The notes: generated by a model from the letters alone, not told the origin. A DNA stretch of 64,000 nt from Ardenticatena maritima (GCF_001306175.1 NZ_LGKN01000005.1:62001-126000), one strand, 5' to 3'; positions 1-9,804 are shown, counted from the stretch's first letter. Made by a program: numbers and translations.

Positions 1-1
1 G

Positions 2-2281
2 CTTGCCGCCGCTCCCCACCAGCGCGCCACCGTCGAAGAAGTGTGCGCCGGCGTGGGGTGCCGCCCCGCCCTGTTGGAAGAGATGGCGCAAGCGGGCGAT
101 ATCCGCCTCGTGCCGGAACGCTACATGGTGCGCCTGGCGGTGCCGCTCGAAGACGCCCTGTCAGCCGTGCGGGGCGAACAGCAACAAGCCGTGGTGCGCT
201 TTCTTGCTGAACAGGGCGGGCAAGCCGAAATCAGCGCCGTGCGCGACGCCACACACGCGCCGCCCCCCGTCTTGCGGGCGTTGGTGCAGCGCGGCATCCT
301 TGCCGACGCGCCGCAACCCGCCACGGTTGAACTGGCGCTTTCTCCCGCGCACCTCTGGCGTCGTCTCATGGAACTGCGCCAAAGCCAAAAATACGCCGCC
401 ATTCTGCACTACCTGCAACGCAACCCCATCGAACTGACCGTCGCCGAAGTGCGCCGCGCCACAGGCGCTTCCTACGACCAGTTGCGCCGCCTGGCTGAGG
501 TGGGCTTGATTACCATCGAGGAGCGCGAGGTCTTTCGTTCACCGCTTGCCGAACGCGCCTACGCCCCCACCACACCCCCGCCCCTCACGCCCGACCAACA
601 AGCCGCCTGGGAGCAGATTCGCCCCGCCATTCACCGCCGCGATGGGCAAGTCTTTGTCTTGCAAGGCATCACCGGTTCAGGCAAAACCGAGTTGTATCTG
701 CGCGCCGTCGCCGAGGTGCTGGAACAGGGGCAACAAGCCATCGTGCTGGTGCCTGAAATTGCGCTTACGCCGCAAACGGTAGCGCGTTTTGCCGGGCGCT
801 TTGGCAACCGCATCGCGCTTCAACATTCGCGGCTTTCCGCCGGCGAACGGTTCGACGAATGGCGACGGGCGCGCGACGGGCTGGCGGATGTCGTGGTTGG
901 GTCGCGCAGCGCCATTTTTACGCCTGTGCCCAACCTGGGGCTGATTGTCATTGATGAAGAGCACGAGTGGACCTACAAGCAAGACGCCATTCCCGGCATG
1001 CAAGCGCCCCACTACCACGCCCGCGATGTGGCTGAAACGCTGGCACGCCTCACCGGCGCAACGGTCATCCTGGGGAGTGCCACGCCGAGCCTGGAAGCCT
1101 ATGTGCGCGCCCAACAGGGGCGCTACCACCTTGTGCGTATGCAAAACCGCGTCATCCGCTACACCAGCCCGCAAGACCACTTCCGCATGCTGGTTGAGAC
1201 GAGCGACGCCGCCCCAGACGCCCCACCGCTGGCGGCGGAACGCCTGGCGGGAGATTTGCCGCCGGTGCAGGTGGTGGATTTGCGCGCGGAGTTGCGCGCC
1301 GGGCACAAGAGCATTTTTAGCCGCGCCCTCATCAAAGCCATGCAAGCCACTCTTGCGGCGGGGGAACAATGCCTGCTCTTCCTCAACCGCCGCGGCACCG
1401 CCACCTTCGCCATGTGCCGCGATTGTGGGTGGGTCGCCAAATGCGACCGGTGCGATATTCCGCTGACATGGCACAGTGGGCAAGCGCGCATGGTCTGCCA
1501 TCAGTGCAACACCACCGCGCCGCTCCCGCGCATCTGCCCCTTTTGCCTGAGTACGCGCGTCAAAACGTTCGGCGTCGGCACGCAACAAGTGGAAGAAGTC
1601 GCGCAAGCGCTTTTCCCCCAAGCCCGCATCTTGCGCTGGGACCGTGATACAGCGCTCGCCCCCGACGCCCACGAGCGCATTTTGAACACGTTTGCATCGG
1701 GGCAAGCCGACATCCTGATTGGCACGCAGATGATTGCCAAGGGGCTTGACCTGCCCAACGTCACGCTGGTGGGGGTCATCTCCGCCGACACCGCCCTACA
1801 CCTGCCGGATTTTCGCGCCGCGGAGCGCACGTTCCAGTTGCTCACGCAAGTCGCAGGGCGCGCAGGACGCAGTGCGCGCGGCGGGCGTGTCATCGTGCAA
1901 ACGTACACCCCACAACATTACGCCATCCTCGCCGCCGCCGAACACGACTACGAGCGCTTTGCACGCGCGGAACTGGCTTTTCGGCAAACCCACGCCTACC
2001 CCCCACTCACGCGGCTGGTGAAACTGACGTTTGCCGCACCACGCGCCGCCGCGGCTGAAAACGCCGCCCGCGAATTGGCTATTTTGTTGCGCCGCACCCT
2101 GAAACAACTGGGCTTGCCCGCCACCGACATTCTGGGACCCGCGCCGGCATTCTTCTCACGGGTGCGGGGGCGCTACCGCTGGAACATTTTTATTCGCGGC
2201 ACCGAAGCGCTCACCTTGCTCCGAGCAACGCCGATTCCGCTGGGGTGGGATGTGGATGTTGACCCGCTGAATGTGTTGTAG
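2..2281 (+). CDS. priA: Primosomal protein N' (PriA helicase), 5' truncated by window edge
   Basis: This is the C-terminal 759 codons of the PriA replication-restart helicase, which rebinds stalled forks and loads the primosome. The reading frame is open from base 2, so the start lies left of the window; the full protein is usually about 730-830 residues. Visible in order are an N-terminal winged-helix-like region, a Walker A motif (GITGSGKT, about codon 222), a DEEH Walker B box (about codon 318), a cluster of eight cysteines in CxxC pairs (about codons 472-517) expected to bind two zinc ions, and helicase motif VI (QVAGRAGR). The gene ends just before a strong hairpin shared with the convergent gene. 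Identification is secure. Confidence 0.96.
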   Translation, partial: LAAAPHQRATVEEVCAGVGCRPALLEEMAQAGDIRLVPERYMVRLAVPLEDALSAVRGEQQQAVVRFLAEQGGQAEISAVRDATHAPPPVLRALVQRGILADAPQPATVELALSPAHLWRRLMELRQSQKYAAILHYLQRNPIELTVAEVRRATGASYDQLRRLAEVGLITIEEREVFRSPLAERAYAPTTPPPLTPDQQAAWEQIRPAIHRRDGQVFVLQGITGSGKTELYLRAVAEVLEQGQQAIVLVPEIALTPQTVARFAGRFGNRIALQHSRLSAGERFDEWRRARDGLADVVVGSRSAIFTPVPNLGLIVIDEEHEWTYKQDAIPGMQAPHYHARDVAETLARLTGATVILGSATPSLEAYVRAQQGRYHLVRMQNRVIRYTSPQDHFRMLVETSDAAPDAPPLAAERLAGDLPPVQVVDLRAELRAGHKSIFSRALIKAMQATLAAGEQCLLFLNRRGTATFAMCRDCGWVAKCDRCDIPLTWHSGQARMVCHQCNTTAPLPRICPFCLSTRVKTFGVGTQQVEEVAQALFPQARILRWDRDTALAPDAHERILNTFASGQADILIGTQMIAKGLDLPNVTLVGVISADTALHLPDFRAAERTFQLLTQVAGRAGRSARGGRVIVQTYTPQHYAILAAAEHDYERFARAELAFRQTHAYPPLTRLVKLTFAAPRAAAAENAARELAILLRRTLKQLGLPATDILGPAPAFFSRVRGRYRWNIFIRGTEALTLLRATPIPLGWDVDVDPLNVL

Positions 2282-2330
2282 CGGGGAGAGGGCATGTGCA
2301 AGCGGCTTGCCTGCTACGACACGCTGCAAA

Positions 2331-2363
2331 AAAAACAGACCTGACGGCGTCAGGTCTGTTTTT
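2331..2363. terminator. Bidirectional intrinsic terminator between priA and the PH-domain gene
   Basis: A perfect hairpin has arms AAAAACAGACCTGAC and GTCAGGTCTGTTTTT around a GGC loop. The A-run on one side and T-run on the other make it a rho-independent terminator for both convergent genes. Confidence 0.92.
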
Positions 2364-2379
2364 GCTTCCGCTTTCCCTG

Positions 2380-4116
2380 TTATGAAGCCTGAGACGTGGA
2401 AGGGGGCAACCGCTTTTCAACCACTTCTTCGTTGTAGAGTTTCAAAATTTCGAGGATACTCTGGTCCAAACGGGCTTGCTGGCGTACCCGTTCCTCTTCT
2501 TCCAAATCGCGAAGCCGCTGATAAATGTGGAACGCGACTTCGCGCGGGTGGTGCACAAAATCGAACGTGAGTTTCCCTTCCTGGCTAGCGGTTTCAATCG
2601 TCACATGTCCAACATCAAAAAACGTGTACAGCATGTTCGGAATGTTGTAGGAAATATCTTGAATCGTTGTCAGTGGGGCGCGCCGTGTGCGCACATCGAA
2701 GCCCAGCGGTTCGCGTTCTTCATCCACAATCGCGTCTTTGGTCAGAATGTAAACGTCATTGCGCCAGTCCTCAATTGTCCAGAGCAACCAACCAAAGCCA
2801 AAAACCATAAACACGCCATACAGCACAAAAATCAGCCATTCAAGGCGCCGCGAAAACCGTGAGAGTTCAGGCACCGCCCACAGCAGGAGCATCATCCCTA
2901 CCACTGTCAACAGCAGGAACATGAGTGGTTTCCACGCCTGGTCGCGCCCGATGAGCGCAATCCAGTGCTTGCGCCAGACAATCGTCCCATCATCGTGGAT
3001 GGTCGTCACGGCAAGCCGTCGCCCCAGGGCGTGCAAAGGTGTGAACCGCCGTTTTTTCTCAGGTTCGCCCGCCTGTGGCGGGGGCGCTTCACTCGGTTTT
3101 GCCTGCTCCGGCGGGGGTTCAAGCCCCAAAGCGCGGCGCAACAGGCGGCGCTTTTCTTCCTCGGCGCGCTTGCGTACACGTTGCGCAAACCGGTCGCGGT
3201 GTTCGGTCAACAATCGTTGCACCACAGCGGGGTGCGGAACGTAGTCGAAGAGGATGGGCGGCGAGTTCGAGGCGGTTGCAATGCGCACATTGCCGTAGTC
3301 AAGCAGTGTATGGATGATCGTTGCCTGTTCCAGTTGCACATCCTGCACTTTTTCAAAGGGCGCTTCACGCCGTTCTTCTTTGTAGGCGATAATTTGTTCG
3401 ATGTGAATGGCGCGCTGGTTGGTCACGATGAAATAATCGTTTTGCCAGTCAAACACAATCCAGGCAAGCCAGGGCGTCAATACCATCATCAACGCCCCCC
3501 ATCCAACAAGGAACCAGACGCGAGAAATGGTTTGGGAATCCACAAAGAGAATCGCCACTGTGAACAAAATCGTCGCCAGCAACATGCCCGTCAAGGGACC
3601 CAGTAGCAAACGGCGCAACAGCAAAATCCAATGGCGACGCTGGACAAACAAAATCTCCTCGTCTTCGCGCAAATCGGGGAGCAACTCTTTCGCGCGGCTG
3701 ACGGGCGAGGTGTGGCGATAGCCCAAGCGCTGGCGCAATTGGGGGCTGGCTTCAATCATCTCGATAAACGCAGCAGCGGGAATGGCGATGACTTCTGTCG
3801 GTTCCAGCGCAATGGCGTCGTAGGGGTAGGGGTGCTGGTAATAGCAACTGTGATCGCCGACCATTTCAAAGGGGCGCAAGATGGCTTCAACAGAGGGTTC
3901 GGGCTTGTCTTGCTCGTAGCGTTCCAAAGCCACCGCCCCGCTGAGCAGGATGTACACGGTGGTCGGCATTTCGCCCTGGCGAAACAGCGCTTCCCCCTGG
4001 GCAAAGGTGTGCGCTTTCGCCATCTCGCTCACGCGTTCCAGCACTTCAGGCGGGACGTTTTCCACCAAATACGAAATCTGTTGTATTTTTTCCCAAACGT
4101 TCAGGTGTTCGCTCAT
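2380..4116 (-). CDS. Membrane protein with cyclic-nucleotide-binding domain and two bacterial PH (DUF304-type) domains
   Basis: A 578-residue protein of unknown role. Residues about 15-125 form a Crp-like cyclic-nucleotide-binding domain (GEALFRQGEMPTTVYILLSG followed by a GDHSCY segment). Two transmembrane helices near 180-230 precede a PH-like domain (YFIVTNQRAIHIEQ). A basic/proline-rich linker, a second pair of helices (about 395-450) and a second PH-like domain (VYILTKDAIVDEE) follow. The two membrane-PH units look like an internal duplication. The ATG at 4116 was chosen because a good promoter lies just upstream; an upstream in-frame extension would cross that promoter. It may sense a nucleotide second messenger at the membrane, but that is inference. 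Confidence 0.75.
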   Translation of the reverse strand: MSEHLNVWEKIQQISYLVENVPPEVLERVSEMAKAHTFAQGEALFRQGEMPTTVYILLSGAVALERYEQDKPEPSVEAILRPFEMVGDHSCYYQHPYPYDAIALEPTEVIAIPAAAFIEMIEASPQLRQRLGYRHTSPVSRAKELLPDLREDEEILFVQRRHWILLLRRLLLGPLTGMLLATILFTVAILFVDSQTISRVWFLVGWGALMMVLTPWLAWIVFDWQNDYFIVTNQRAIHIEQIIAYKEERREAPFEKVQDVQLEQATIIHTLLDYGNVRIATASNSPPILFDYVPHPAVVQRLLTEHRDRFAQRVRKRAEEEKRRLLRRALGLEPPPEQAKPSEAPPPQAGEPEKKRRFTPLHALGRRLAVTTIHDDGTIVWRKHWIALIGRDQAWKPLMFLLLTVVGMMLLLWAVPELSRFSRRLEWLIFVLYGVFMVFGFGWLLWTIEDWRNDVYILTKDAIVDEEREPLGFDVRTRRAPLTTIQDISYNIPNMLYTFFDVGHVTIETASQEGKLTFDFVHHPREVAFHIYQRLRDLEEEERVRQQARLDQSILEILKLYNEEVVEKRLPPSTSQAS

Positions 4117-4155
4117 ACTGATACGGTTTTTGTTCAATTTTTGGGTACAAAAATG

Positions 4156-4184
4156 ATTATACCAAAGCGCAAAAGGGATTACAA
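4156..4184 (-). promoter_or_regulatory. Promoter of the CNB/PH-domain membrane protein
   Basis: On the minus strand, TTGTAA, a 17-nt spacer and a perfect TATAAT lie about 40 nt upstream of the chosen ATG. The match to the vegetative consensus is good (4/6 and 6/6). Confidence 0.7.
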
Positions 4185-4263
4185 CATTTTTGAAAAGCGA
4201 ACCACCCACACAGTTGACCGCTCATCTTGACCTGCACACCAACCAACAGACACGAGGAACGCT

Positions 4264-5766
4264 ATGCCGCTCGCACCTGTTCTCATGATTCAAGGCACAC
4301 ACTCCAACGCCGGCAAATCGCTGATGGTCACGGCGCTCTGCCGCATTTTTGCCCGTCGGGGCTTGCGTGTCGCCCCTTTCAAAGCCCAAAATATGGCGCT
4401 CAACAGTTTCGTCACGCCCGAAGGGCACGAAATTGGGCGGGCGCAAGCCGTGCAAGCCGAAGCCGCGGGCGTCGCCCCCCATGTGGATATGAATCCGATT
4501 CTCATCAAGCCCGAAGGGGACGGCGTCAGCCAATTGATGCTGAATGGTCGCCCCTACACACGCCTGCACGCGGGCAACTTCTACGCGCTCAAAACCGAAC
4601 TCTGGCCGCACGTCACCGCCGCGCTTGACCGCTTGCGCCAACGTTTCGACCTGGTGATTGCCGAAGGGGCGGGGAGCCCCGCGGAAATCAACTTGAAAGC
4701 GGGCGATATTGTGAACATGCGCGTCGCGCGCTACGCCAATGCGCCGGTTTTGCTGGTGGGCGATATTGACCGCGGCGGGGTGTTTGCCGCCCTGGTGGGC
4801 ACGATGGTGCTGTTGGAACCGGAAGAACGCGCGCTCGTCAAAGGCTTCATCATCAACAAGTTTCGCGGCGATGTGCGCTTGCTGGGGGATGGGCTGACCA
4901 TGCTGCAAGAACGCGCCTTCGGCGTGCCCACGCTCGGCGTGGTGCCTTTCTTGCCCAACTTGCGCATTGCCGACGAAGATAGCGTGGCGCTGGAAACGCG
5001 CCATGTGCGCGGCGACGGCGAGATTGAGATTGCCGTGGTGCGCCTGCCGCGTATCAGCAACTTTGACGATTTCGACGCGCTGGCGGCGGAGCCGGGGGTG
5101 CGCGTGCGTTTCGTGCAACACCCCGACGAGATGACCGAGCGCCCAACCGCGCTGATTCTGCCCGGTAGCAAAGCCACCATTGCCGATTTGGCGTGGCTGC
5201 GGGCAACGGGGTTGGCGGCGCGTATCCAGGCGCTGGCGCGTGAAGGGGTGCCGCTGGTGGGCATTTGCGGCGGCTATCAAATGCTGGGACAATGGCTGGA
5301 AGACCCCGACGGGGTGGAAGCGCCACCAGGAACGCGCGTGCCCGGGCTGGGTTTGCTCCCTACACACACAATCTTCGCACGCCAAAAAGCCACATTCCAG
5401 GTCGAGGTCGAGGGCTGTTCGGGTGCGCTTTTTGCCGGCATTGCAGGCGCGCGTGGGTACGAAATCCACATGGGGCGCACGCAAAGCCCCGCGCCGCTTC
5501 TGCGTTTGCGGCGCACATCGGGCGAAACGGTGCTGGACGGCGCACAACAGGGGGCGGTGTGGGGCACCTATGTGCACGGGCTTTTCGACAATGCGGCGCT
5601 GCGGCATGCCTGGTTGAAAAGCCTGGGCTGGCGTCCCCAAGGCGTCGGCCTCTCGGAGAACTGGCGCGAACGCGAATACGACCGCCTCGCCGACCATGTG
5701 GCGGCGCATGTGGATATCAACGCGATTGCGGCACTGGTGGAACAAGCAGGCAAGCCATCTGCGTGA
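4264..5766 (+). CDS. cobQ: Cobyric acid synthase (adenosylcobyrate amidotransferase)
   Basis: A 500-residue CobQ/CbiP, which amidates side chains of adenosylcobyrinate a,c-diamide with glutamine-derived ammonia and ATP in cobalamin synthesis. The N-terminal dethiobiotin-synthetase-like ATPase domain has a P-loop variant (HSNAGKS, residues 13-19) and the family segment FKAQNMALNS. The C-terminal class I glutamine amidotransferase domain has the nucleophile in GICGGYQ (about residue 335) and the catalytic histidine in TYVHGLF (about residue 438). GAGGAA precedes the ATG. No other cobalamin genes are nearby, so the cell may salvage cobinamide or encode the rest elsewhere. A lipoprotein gene follows 12 nt downstream. 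Confidence 0.95.
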   Translation: MPLAPVLMIQGTHSNAGKSLMVTALCRIFARRGLRVAPFKAQNMALNSFVTPEGHEIGRAQAVQAEAAGVAPHVDMNPILIKPEGDGVSQLMLNGRPYTRLHAGNFYALKTELWPHVTAALDRLRQRFDLVIAEGAGSPAEINLKAGDIVNMRVARYANAPVLLVGDIDRGGVFAALVGTMVLLEPEERALVKGFIINKFRGDVRLLGDGLTMLQERAFGVPTLGVVPFLPNLRIADEDSVALETRHVRGDGEIEIAVVRLPRISNFDDFDALAAEPGVRVRFVQHPDEMTERPTALILPGSKATIADLAWLRATGLAARIQALAREGVPLVGICGGYQMLGQWLEDPDGVEAPPGTRVPGLGLLPTHTIFARQKATFQVEVEGCSGALFAGIAGARGYEIHMGRTQSPAPLLRLRRTSGETVLDGAQQGAVWGTYVHGLFDNAALRHAWLKSLGWRPQGVGLSENWREREYDRLADHVAAHVDINAIAALVEQAGKPSA

Positions 5767-5778
5767 GGAGGGCGAGGT

Positions 5779-6207
5779 ATGCGTACAAGGCTTATTCTGG
5801 CATGTCTGGCGTTGCTGCTTGGCGCGTGCGCCCCAGGCGCACCAACGGCGACGCCCACACCGGCTCCTCAGGTCTGGATTGAGTACCACATTGAGGGGGG
5901 AATTGTCGGGTTCTGCGATAGCCTGACGATTTTCAGCGACGGCACGGTGTGGGTGGACTCATGCCGGCTGGACGAGCCGCGCATGTTCACGCTGCGCGAC
6001 GATCAAAAGCGCCAACTTGCCGGGTGGGTTCAGCGGTTCAGCAGTGAGACGATGGAGCAGCGCGACCCACCCGACGTGGCGGACGGCATGCGTGTTCGGC
6101 TGGTGTTTCATGGGGAAGGGCGCACCCCCGCCAACTCAACCACGCTTGAAGCCCTGCGGGCGCTCGCCGACGCCTTCGTCGCCAAAGCGCATTCACCCAG
6201 CGAGTGA
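5779..6207 (+). CDS. Small predicted lipoprotein of unknown function
   Basis: A 142-residue protein with a lipoprotein signal: basic start, hydrophobic stretch and lipobox LLGAC with Cys17, then a short Thr/Pro linker. The remainder (EYHIEGGIVGFCDSLTIF...) is a small beta-rich domain with two further cysteines. It follows cobQ by 12 nt with GAGGGCGAGG as ribosome site, so it is probably cotranscribed. Its 3' end overlaps the convergent mutarotase-like gene by 15 nt. No functional family was recognised. Confidence 0.75.
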   Translation: MRTRLILACLALLLGACAPGAPTATPTPAPQVWIEYHIEGGIVGFCDSLTIFSDGTVWVDSCRLDEPRMFTLRDDQKRQLAGWVQRFSSETMEQRDPPDVADGMRVRLVFHGEGRTPANSTTLEALRALADAFVAKAHSPSE

Positions 6208-7080
6208 GCGCACCCGTTCGGCAACCCGCGCCCCCCACCCGTCGGGTAGGGCGTCGAGCGATTGGGCGAGCACCCACGTTTCGGTGTGCTGGACGCTTTC
6301 GCCCGGCGCCAGTCTGGTCAGCGGCGCCAGGCTTTCCAGTTCAACAATGGCATCGTTGCAGTAGAGTTCAGCGTTGCATCCCAAATCGGGGTAGGCGACG
6401 GTGGGTGAGCCGTCAACTTCAAAATGTTTGATGAAAAGGAGACCGCGCCACCAGTACGCCAGCCAACCATGCGGATTGGCGTATCCAAGTTTCAAGGGGG
6501 GCAACGCCGGTTCCGCCTTCACCAGAACGGCATCGTCGCCCAGGTGCAAACGCGCATCGTTGATTGAGGCATACGGCCACAACGCAAGGTGCCGATTGGG
6601 CAACAACGCCGCTTCGTCCGAGGGGGTGAGCGGTTGCGGCAAAATCGCAACGCCGCCCAAGCGCAGCATGGTAATCGCCCACGGGGCAAGGGTGATAGAC
6701 CAGGCGCCTTCGTTGCGCAATGTGTGCTGTATCACCACGCGGGGCGCATCGGGGTCGAGCGCAATGCGCCAGGCTTTGGCAACATGGGTGAAGGGGTCGG
6801 CGGGTTGTTCGTAGGCGAGGGTGTGGGGGGTCTGTTCGACGAGACGCGCCGCGCCCTGGTCGGGCACGTAGGTGCGAGGTAAGGCTTCGGGCGCATGCCA
6901 GAGGCGGTGCCCGCCGATGAAGAAAAAGCGTCCCCACGGCGTCTCGACAGAGGCTTGCTCGTCCAGGGTTGCCAACACAGACGGCTGTCCAAAGGCTTCC
7001 AGGCGCACAATGCGCAGGGTGTCCGCCAGGCATTCCAGGCGGATTGTGTCGGATTGGATGGCGATGGTTTCGTTCGGCAT
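6193..7080 (-). CDS. Mutarotase-like (DUF4380-type) protein, last gene of the xylose operon
   Basis: A 295-residue protein with the sequence style of aldose-epimerase-fold (supersandwich) proteins: an N-terminal IRLECLADTLRIVRLEAFG stretch, a GGHRLWHAPE motif reminiscent of DUF4380 proteins, and a C-terminal ETWVL strand. It starts 9 nt after the xylB stop, with GAGTCG near the ATG, so it is translated from the xylose operon. Context suggests it binds or anomerises a pentose or xylooligosaccharide, but catalytic residues could not be confirmed. There is no signal peptide, so it is cytoplasmic. Confidence 0.65.
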   Translation of the reverse strand: MPNETIAIQSDTIRLECLADTLRIVRLEAFGQPSVLATLDEQASVETPWGRFFFIGGHRLWHAPEALPRTYVPDQGAARLVEQTPHTLAYEQPADPFTHVAKAWRIALDPDAPRVVIQHTLRNEGAWSITLAPWAITMLRLGGVAILPQPLTPSDEAALLPNRHLALWPYASINDARLHLGDDAVLVKAEPALPPLKLGYANPHGWLAYWWRGLLFIKHFEVDGSPTVAYPDLGCNAELYCNDAIVELESLAPLTRLAPGESVQHTETWVLAQSLDALPDGWGARVAERVRSLAG

Positions 7081-7089
7081 GCTCGACTC

Positions 7090-8586
7090 CTATGCAAACG
7101 TTGCCATGCGTGGGAAAAGCCCTTCCAGCGCCGGGTAGAGGTCGCGGTAGAGGTTGTAGGCGTCGGCGTAGCGTACCGTTGCGGCGGGGTCGGGTGTGGT
7201 GCGCCCGGTGGCACGAACAGCACAGCGGCACGCGGTAGGGACGTCAGCCCACTGCCCGACGCCCACGGCGGCGAGCAAAGCGGCGCCATACGCGGCGCCT
7301 TCGGTCGTGTTCACCGTCACCAAATCGCTCGCCAGCACCGAAGCCAAAATCCGCCGCCAGAGCGCGCTCCGCGCCCCGCCGCCCGAAACACGCACTTCAC
7401 GAATCGGCGCTGTACCGGCTTCAGCAATCAGCGTGAAACTGTCCTTCAAGCCAAACGCCACACCTTCCAGCAGGGCGCGGGTCATGTGGGCGCGGCGGTG
7501 GCGCACAGTCAGCCCAATCCACGCACCGCGCGCGAGGGGGTTGGGGTGGGGCGTGCGTTCGCCGCTCAGGTAGGGCAAGAAGAAGAGCCCTTCACTCGCG
7601 GGGGGAATCTCGCGGGCTTCGTCAAGCAGGGCGTCAAAGTCGGTATCGGGGGCGAGGGTATCACGATACCATTGCAGGCTTCCCGCCGCCGAAAGCATGA
7701 CGCCCATCAAGTGCCACATGCCCGGCACTGCGTGGCAAAAAGCATGCAGGCGTCCTTGCGGCTCAATCAGCGGCTCCGTCGTGGGCGCGAACACAACGCC
7801 GCTGGTGCCCACCGTCAACGCGACAATTCCCGGTTCAACCGCTCCAACGCCAACGGCTTGCGCGGCTTGGTCGCCGCCCCCCGCCACCACGGGCGTGCCA
7901 ACCGCCAACCCGGTGGCGTCGGCGGCGGCTTGATGGACATGCCCCGTGATGTCTGTGCCTTCAAATGTGGGCGGCAACCAGGCGGGATTGATGTCGAGCG
8001 CTTCCAGAAGGTCGGTCGCCCAGGTGCGGCGGCGCACGTCGAACAGGGCGGTGCCTGCGCCGTCGGCTTTGTCCATGGCATAGCCGCCGGTGAGACGATA
8101 GCGCACGTAGTCTTTGGGCAAGAGGATATGCCGTACACGCGCATACAGATGGGGTTCGTGTTCCGCAACCCACAGGATTTTGGGGGCGGTGAAGCCGGTC
8201 AGCGCCACATTGCCCGTGGTTTGGATGAAGCGCTCGCGCCCAATGCGGGCGTGAATGGCGTCGCATTGGGCTTGTGTGCGCTGGTCGTTCCACAGAATGG
8301 CGGGGCGCAAAACGTTGCCCGCTTCGTCCAACAGCACCAAGCCATGCATCTGCCCCGTCAAGCCAACAGCCGCCACGTCCTCACCGCGCACGCCGGCTTT
8401 CTGCAACACGCGGCGAATACTTTGCGCCGTTGCCTGCCACCACTCGGCGGGGTTCTGTTCCGACCAGAGGGGGCGGGGCGTCTGCACGGTATGCGGCGAA
8501 GACGCTACGACAACGACATTGCCGGTGGCATCCATCAGCAGCGCCTTGCTCGATGTTGTTGAGGTATCAATTCCGAGAAAGTACAT
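7090..8586 (-). CDS. xylB: Xylulokinase
   Basis: A 498-residue FGGY-family kinase that phosphorylates D-xylulose to xylulose 5-phosphate in the cytoplasm. The N-terminal ATPase motif GIDTSTTSSKALL, the xylulokinase segment GLTGQMHGLVLLD, ILWNDQRT, the C-lobe VGTSGVV and the phosphate-binding VSGGGARS are all present, and length is typical. It lies 51 nt downstream of xylA in the same orientation and completes the xylose to xylulose 5-phosphate route. An SD-like GGAGAG precedes the ATG. Confidence 0.94.
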   Translation of the reverse strand: MYFLGIDTSTTSSKALLMDATGNVVVVASSPHTVQTPRPLWSEQNPAEWWQATAQSIRRVLQKAGVRGEDVAAVGLTGQMHGLVLLDEAGNVLRPAILWNDQRTQAQCDAIHARIGRERFIQTTGNVALTGFTAPKILWVAEHEPHLYARVRHILLPKDYVRYRLTGGYAMDKADGAGTALFDVRRRTWATDLLEALDINPAWLPPTFEGTDITGHVHQAAADATGLAVGTPVVAGGGDQAAQAVGVGAVEPGIVALTVGTSGVVFAPTTEPLIEPQGRLHAFCHAVPGMWHLMGVMLSAAGSLQWYRDTLAPDTDFDALLDEAREIPPASEGLFFLPYLSGERTPHPNPLARGAWIGLTVRHRRAHMTRALLEGVAFGLKDSFTLIAEAGTAPIREVRVSGGGARSALWRRILASVLASDLVTVNTTEGAAYGAALLAAVGVGQWADVPTACRCAVRATGRTTPDPAATVRYADAYNLYRDLYPALEGLFPRMATFA

Positions 8587-8637
8587 GGTTCGCGTCTCTC
8601 CTTTGTGGCGTCTGGGCGCACCGCACGCCTCGGATGG

Positions 8638-9804
8638 TTAGCGCACGCCCAACAGCACTTCCACCGTCAACTGGTCAAGACGTTCGTAACGCAAACCGCG
8701 CGCGCCCATTGCTTCGCGATCAAACGCTTTGGCTTTGAGGGCGGTCGCTTTTGACGCACTGTATGCGCCCAGGAATTGGCTGTTTTCGGCATCATCCGCG
8801 TTGATGTCTGCCAGCAACGCCTGAATTTCGGGGTCGGCGTTGAAACGGGCGGCTTTTTCTTTCAGAATGAGGTAGGTGCGCATACACCCACGCGCAAAAT
8901 CTTTCACGCCTTCGGCGTCTTCGGTGCGGTAGGCGTGCGCGTCGAAGTGGCGCGGTCCATCATAGCCCACGTCTTCCAGGAATTTCACCAGGAAGAAGGC
9001 GGCTTTGATGTCGCGCGAGCCGAAACGATAATCCTGGTCGTAGCGGCTGGGGTATTGGTCGTTGAGGTCAATGTGAAAGAGTTTGCCCGCTTCCCACGCC
9101 TGCGCCACGTTGTGCAAGAAGTTCAAGCCCGCCATGTGTTCGTGCGCCACTTCGGGGTTGACGCCCACCATTTCGGGGTGGTCCAGCGTTTCGATGAAGG
9201 CGAGCATGTGCCCCGTGGTGGCAAAGTAAATGTCGCCGCGCGGTTCGTTGGGCTTGGCTTCCAGCGCAAATTTGAGGTCGTAGCCTTGGTCGAGCACGTA
9301 TTCGCACAGGAAGTTGAGCGCCTCGCGATAGCGCTTGATGGCTTCGACGGGGTTTTTAGCGGCGTCGGTTTCGACGCCTTCGCGCCCGCCCCAGAAAACA
9401 TAGATGTGCGCGCCCAGTTCGACGCCCAGGTCAATCGCGTGCATGGTTTTCTGCAAGGCATAGGCGCGCACAGCGGGGTCGTTGCTGGTGAAAGCGCCGT
9501 CTTTGAACGCGGGGTCGCTGAACAGGTTGGTGGTCGCCATGGGCACAACCAAGCCGGTCTCGTCGAGTGCGCGGCGGAATTCGCGCACGATCTGGTTGCG
9601 TTCGGCGGGCGTGGCGTCAATGGGCACCAGGTCGTTATCATGGAAGTTGACGCCCCATGCGCCTACGTCGGCGAGCAGATAGACGATGTCCACAGGTGAG
9701 AGGGCGGGACGGACGGGATGACCAAACGGGTCGCGCCCCACATTACCCACCGTCCAGAGGCCAAAACTGAATTTGTGTTCGGGTTTGGGGGTGTAGTCGT
9801 TCAT
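8638..9804 (-). CDS. xylA: Xylose isomerase
   Basis: A 388-residue class I (short, Thermus/Actinobacteria-type) xylose isomerase that converts D-xylose to D-xylulose with two divalent metals. Family motifs include [15 protein letters not shown] at the start, [13 protein letters not shown], the metal-binding region [12 protein letters not shown], and HIDLNDQ. The ATG at 9804 was chosen because AAGGAGG lies 7 nt upstream; an in-frame ATG at 9834 overlaps the stop of the preceding GH3 gene but lacks this site. It sits between the GH3 gene and xylB, so it probably processes xylose released by the glycosidase. Confidence 0.95.
   Translation of the reverse strand: MNDYTPKPEHKFSFGLWTVGNVGRDPFGHPVRPALSPVDIVYLLADVGAWGVNFHDNDLVPIDATPAERNQIVREFRRALDETGLVVPMATTNLFSDPAFKDGAFTSNDPAVRAYALQKTMHAIDLGVELGAHIYVFWGGREGVETDAAKNPVEAIKRYREALNFLCEYVLDQGYDLKFALEAKPNEPRGDIYFATTGHMLAFIETLDHPEMVGVNPEVAHEHMAGLNFLHNVAQAWEAGKLFHIDLNDQYPSRYDQDYRFGSRDIKAAFFLVKFLEDVGYDGPRHFDAHAYRTEDAEGVKDFARGCMRTYLILKEKAARFNADPEIQALLADINADDAENSQFLGAYSASKATALKAKAFDREAMGARGLRYERLDQLTVEVLLGVR

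Noticed and set aside
3110-3135. GGTTC-like T-arm suggesting a tRNA
   Set aside because: It lies within the coding sequence of the PH-domain protein and lacks acceptor and anticodon stems.
4222-5889. 555-codon minus-strand frame over cobQ
   Set aside because: Antisense shadow of a gene with intact CobQ motifs; no ribosome site and no recognisable family.
6895-8562. 555-codon plus-strand frame over xylB
   Set aside because: Antisense shadow of xylulokinase.
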